Part shown: positions 5,061 through 5,779 of the stretch, piece by piece | Position numbering within the stretch: position 1 is the stretch's first letter | Layout: each line of letters opens with the position of its first letter | Assembly: GCA_947259675.1 (NCBI GenBank) | Contig: CAMYNE010000168.1 | Coordinates: forward strand, 1 to 5,779 | Direction: 5' to 3' | DNA length: 5,779 nucleotides | Origin: an uncultured Pirellulaceae bacterium | GTDB taxonomy: Bacteria; Planctomycetota; Planctomycetia; Pirellulales; Pirellulaceae | The notes under the pieces: generated by a model | Database searches by the model: none | Told to the model about the DNA's origin: nothing | The model's input: the letters and a program-made list of their open reading frames with translations, nothing else | Translations under genes and position numbers: made by a program

Positions 5061-5779
5061 TTAAACCAGTAAGAAAATCAAGCTCAATACCACACCACTT
5101 GCGATCAACGTAACCAGGCAGAATCCGATAATGTCTTTGATTTTCAGTCCCGCGATCGTTAACAGCGGCACGGCCCAAAACGGCTGAGCCATGTTGGTCC
5201 ACGCGTCGCCCCAAGCAACCGCCATGATTGTCTTCGGAATATCGGCGCCCAGTTCCTGGGCTGCTGGCAAAACAATGGGGGCTTGAACAGCCCATTGCCC
5301 GCCGCCAGAGGGAACGAACAAGTTGATCAAAGCGGCCGAATAAAACGACATCAAGGGGAATGTGTCTTTGTTCGCGACGTTCACAAAAAACTGCGCCATT
5401 TGCTCGGCAAGCCCTGTCTTCACCAACACTGACATAATCGCCGCATACAGCGGATATTGAATTAAGATCGGAGCAATTTTTGGAACCGCTTCGGTTACCG
5501 ATTTCATGAACGCGTGTGGACTCCCATGCAGCAACATGCCAAACATAAAGAATATGAAATTTACCGTGTCCAGATTCAAGCTGAACTTGTTTGTCGAAAT
5601 CGCTGACCACAAATAAAACAAACCCAACCCGACCAGCACGAAAGTCAGGAAAAGCGAACGTTCAATCCATGATACCTTGTGAACGGTAATTTTTGCCGTC
5701 GGTTTGTGTTCATCAATAAATTTTGATTCTTCTTCGCCAACAGCCGAAAGTTGGAACAGGTTCAATGCCGGCAGCAACA
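5061..5779 (-). CDS. atoE: Short-chain fatty acid transporter, AtoE family (partial, 3' part)
   Basis: This is the C-terminal 238 or so residues of a membrane transporter whose start lies beyond the right edge. The family (SCFA_trans, E. coli AtoE, about 440 residues) is thought to import short-chain fatty acids such as butyrate or acetoacetate. Counting from the first visible complete codon, hydrophobic segments lie at about 41-60, 70-84, 100-119, 138-156, 183-211 and 214-238. The most telling motif is PSGGGQWAVQAPIVLPAA (156-173), a hallmark loop of the family, followed by WGDAWTNMAQPFWAVPLL (189-206). The frame ends cleanly at TAA (5061-5063) after a hydrophobic C-terminus. It converges tail to tail on scoB, so it is not in the same transcript, unlike E. 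coli where atoE lies in the atoDAEB operon. Function fits its neighbours: uptake of the substrate that the CoA-transferase activates. Confidence 0.9.
   Translation of the reverse strand, partial: LLPALNLFQLSAVGEEESKFIDEHKPTAKITVHKVSWIERSLFLTFVLVGLGLFYLWSAISTNKFSLNLDTVNFIFFMFGMLLHGSPHAFMKSVTEAVPKIAPILIQYPLYAAIMSVLVKTGLAEQMAQFFVNVANKDTFPLMSFYSAALINLFVPSGGGQWAVQAPIVLPAAQELGADIPKTIMAVAWGDAWTNMAQPFWAVPLLTIAGLKIKDIIGFCLVTLIASGVVLSLIFLLV

Overview
The window looks like chromosomal DNA of a planctomycete (Pirellulaceae-like). This is inferred from four things seen together: a secreted protein with a C-terminal PEP-CTERM sorting tag, a soluble Hanks-type Ser/Thr kinase, a LexA repressor, and a succinyl-CoA:3-ketoacid CoA-transferase pair. 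Base composition is balanced, and many starts lack a strong Shine-Dalgarno sequence. No tRNA, rRNA, CRISPR array, transposase or phage gene was found.

Layout. Positions 1-325 hold no gene that can be assigned. A PEP-CTERM exported protein (326-1138, +) follows and ends at a perfect hairpin terminator (1196-1229). lexA (1318-1920, -) converges on that terminator. Upstream of lexA lie a heptanucleotide-phased repeat patch (about 1942-2029) and a convincing promoter with an overlapping LexA-box-like dyad (2046-2073). A small helical ORF (2246-2533, +) overlaps tail to tail with the end of a Ser/Thr protein kinase gene (2456-3502, -). The kinase's last ~25 residues look like the beginning of a TIR domain cut off by a stop codon. 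Divergent from the kinase is a two-gene operon for the A and B subunits of 3-oxoacid CoA-transferase (3675-4376 and 4386-5039, +). The 3' half of a short-chain fatty acid transporter gene of the AtoE family (5061-5779, -) converges on that operon and runs off the right edge.

How the genes work together. scoA/scoB and atoE form a coherent metabolic unit: AtoE would import short-chain fatty acids or acetoacetate, and the CoA-transferase would activate acetoacetate with CoA from succinyl-CoA. lexA is predicted to repress itself through the operator in its own promoter. The kinase, the small convergent ORF and the PEP-CTERM protein have no clear functional tie to these genes. The most unusual material is the lexA upstream region (operator plus heptad array) and the kinase with its TIR-like stub.
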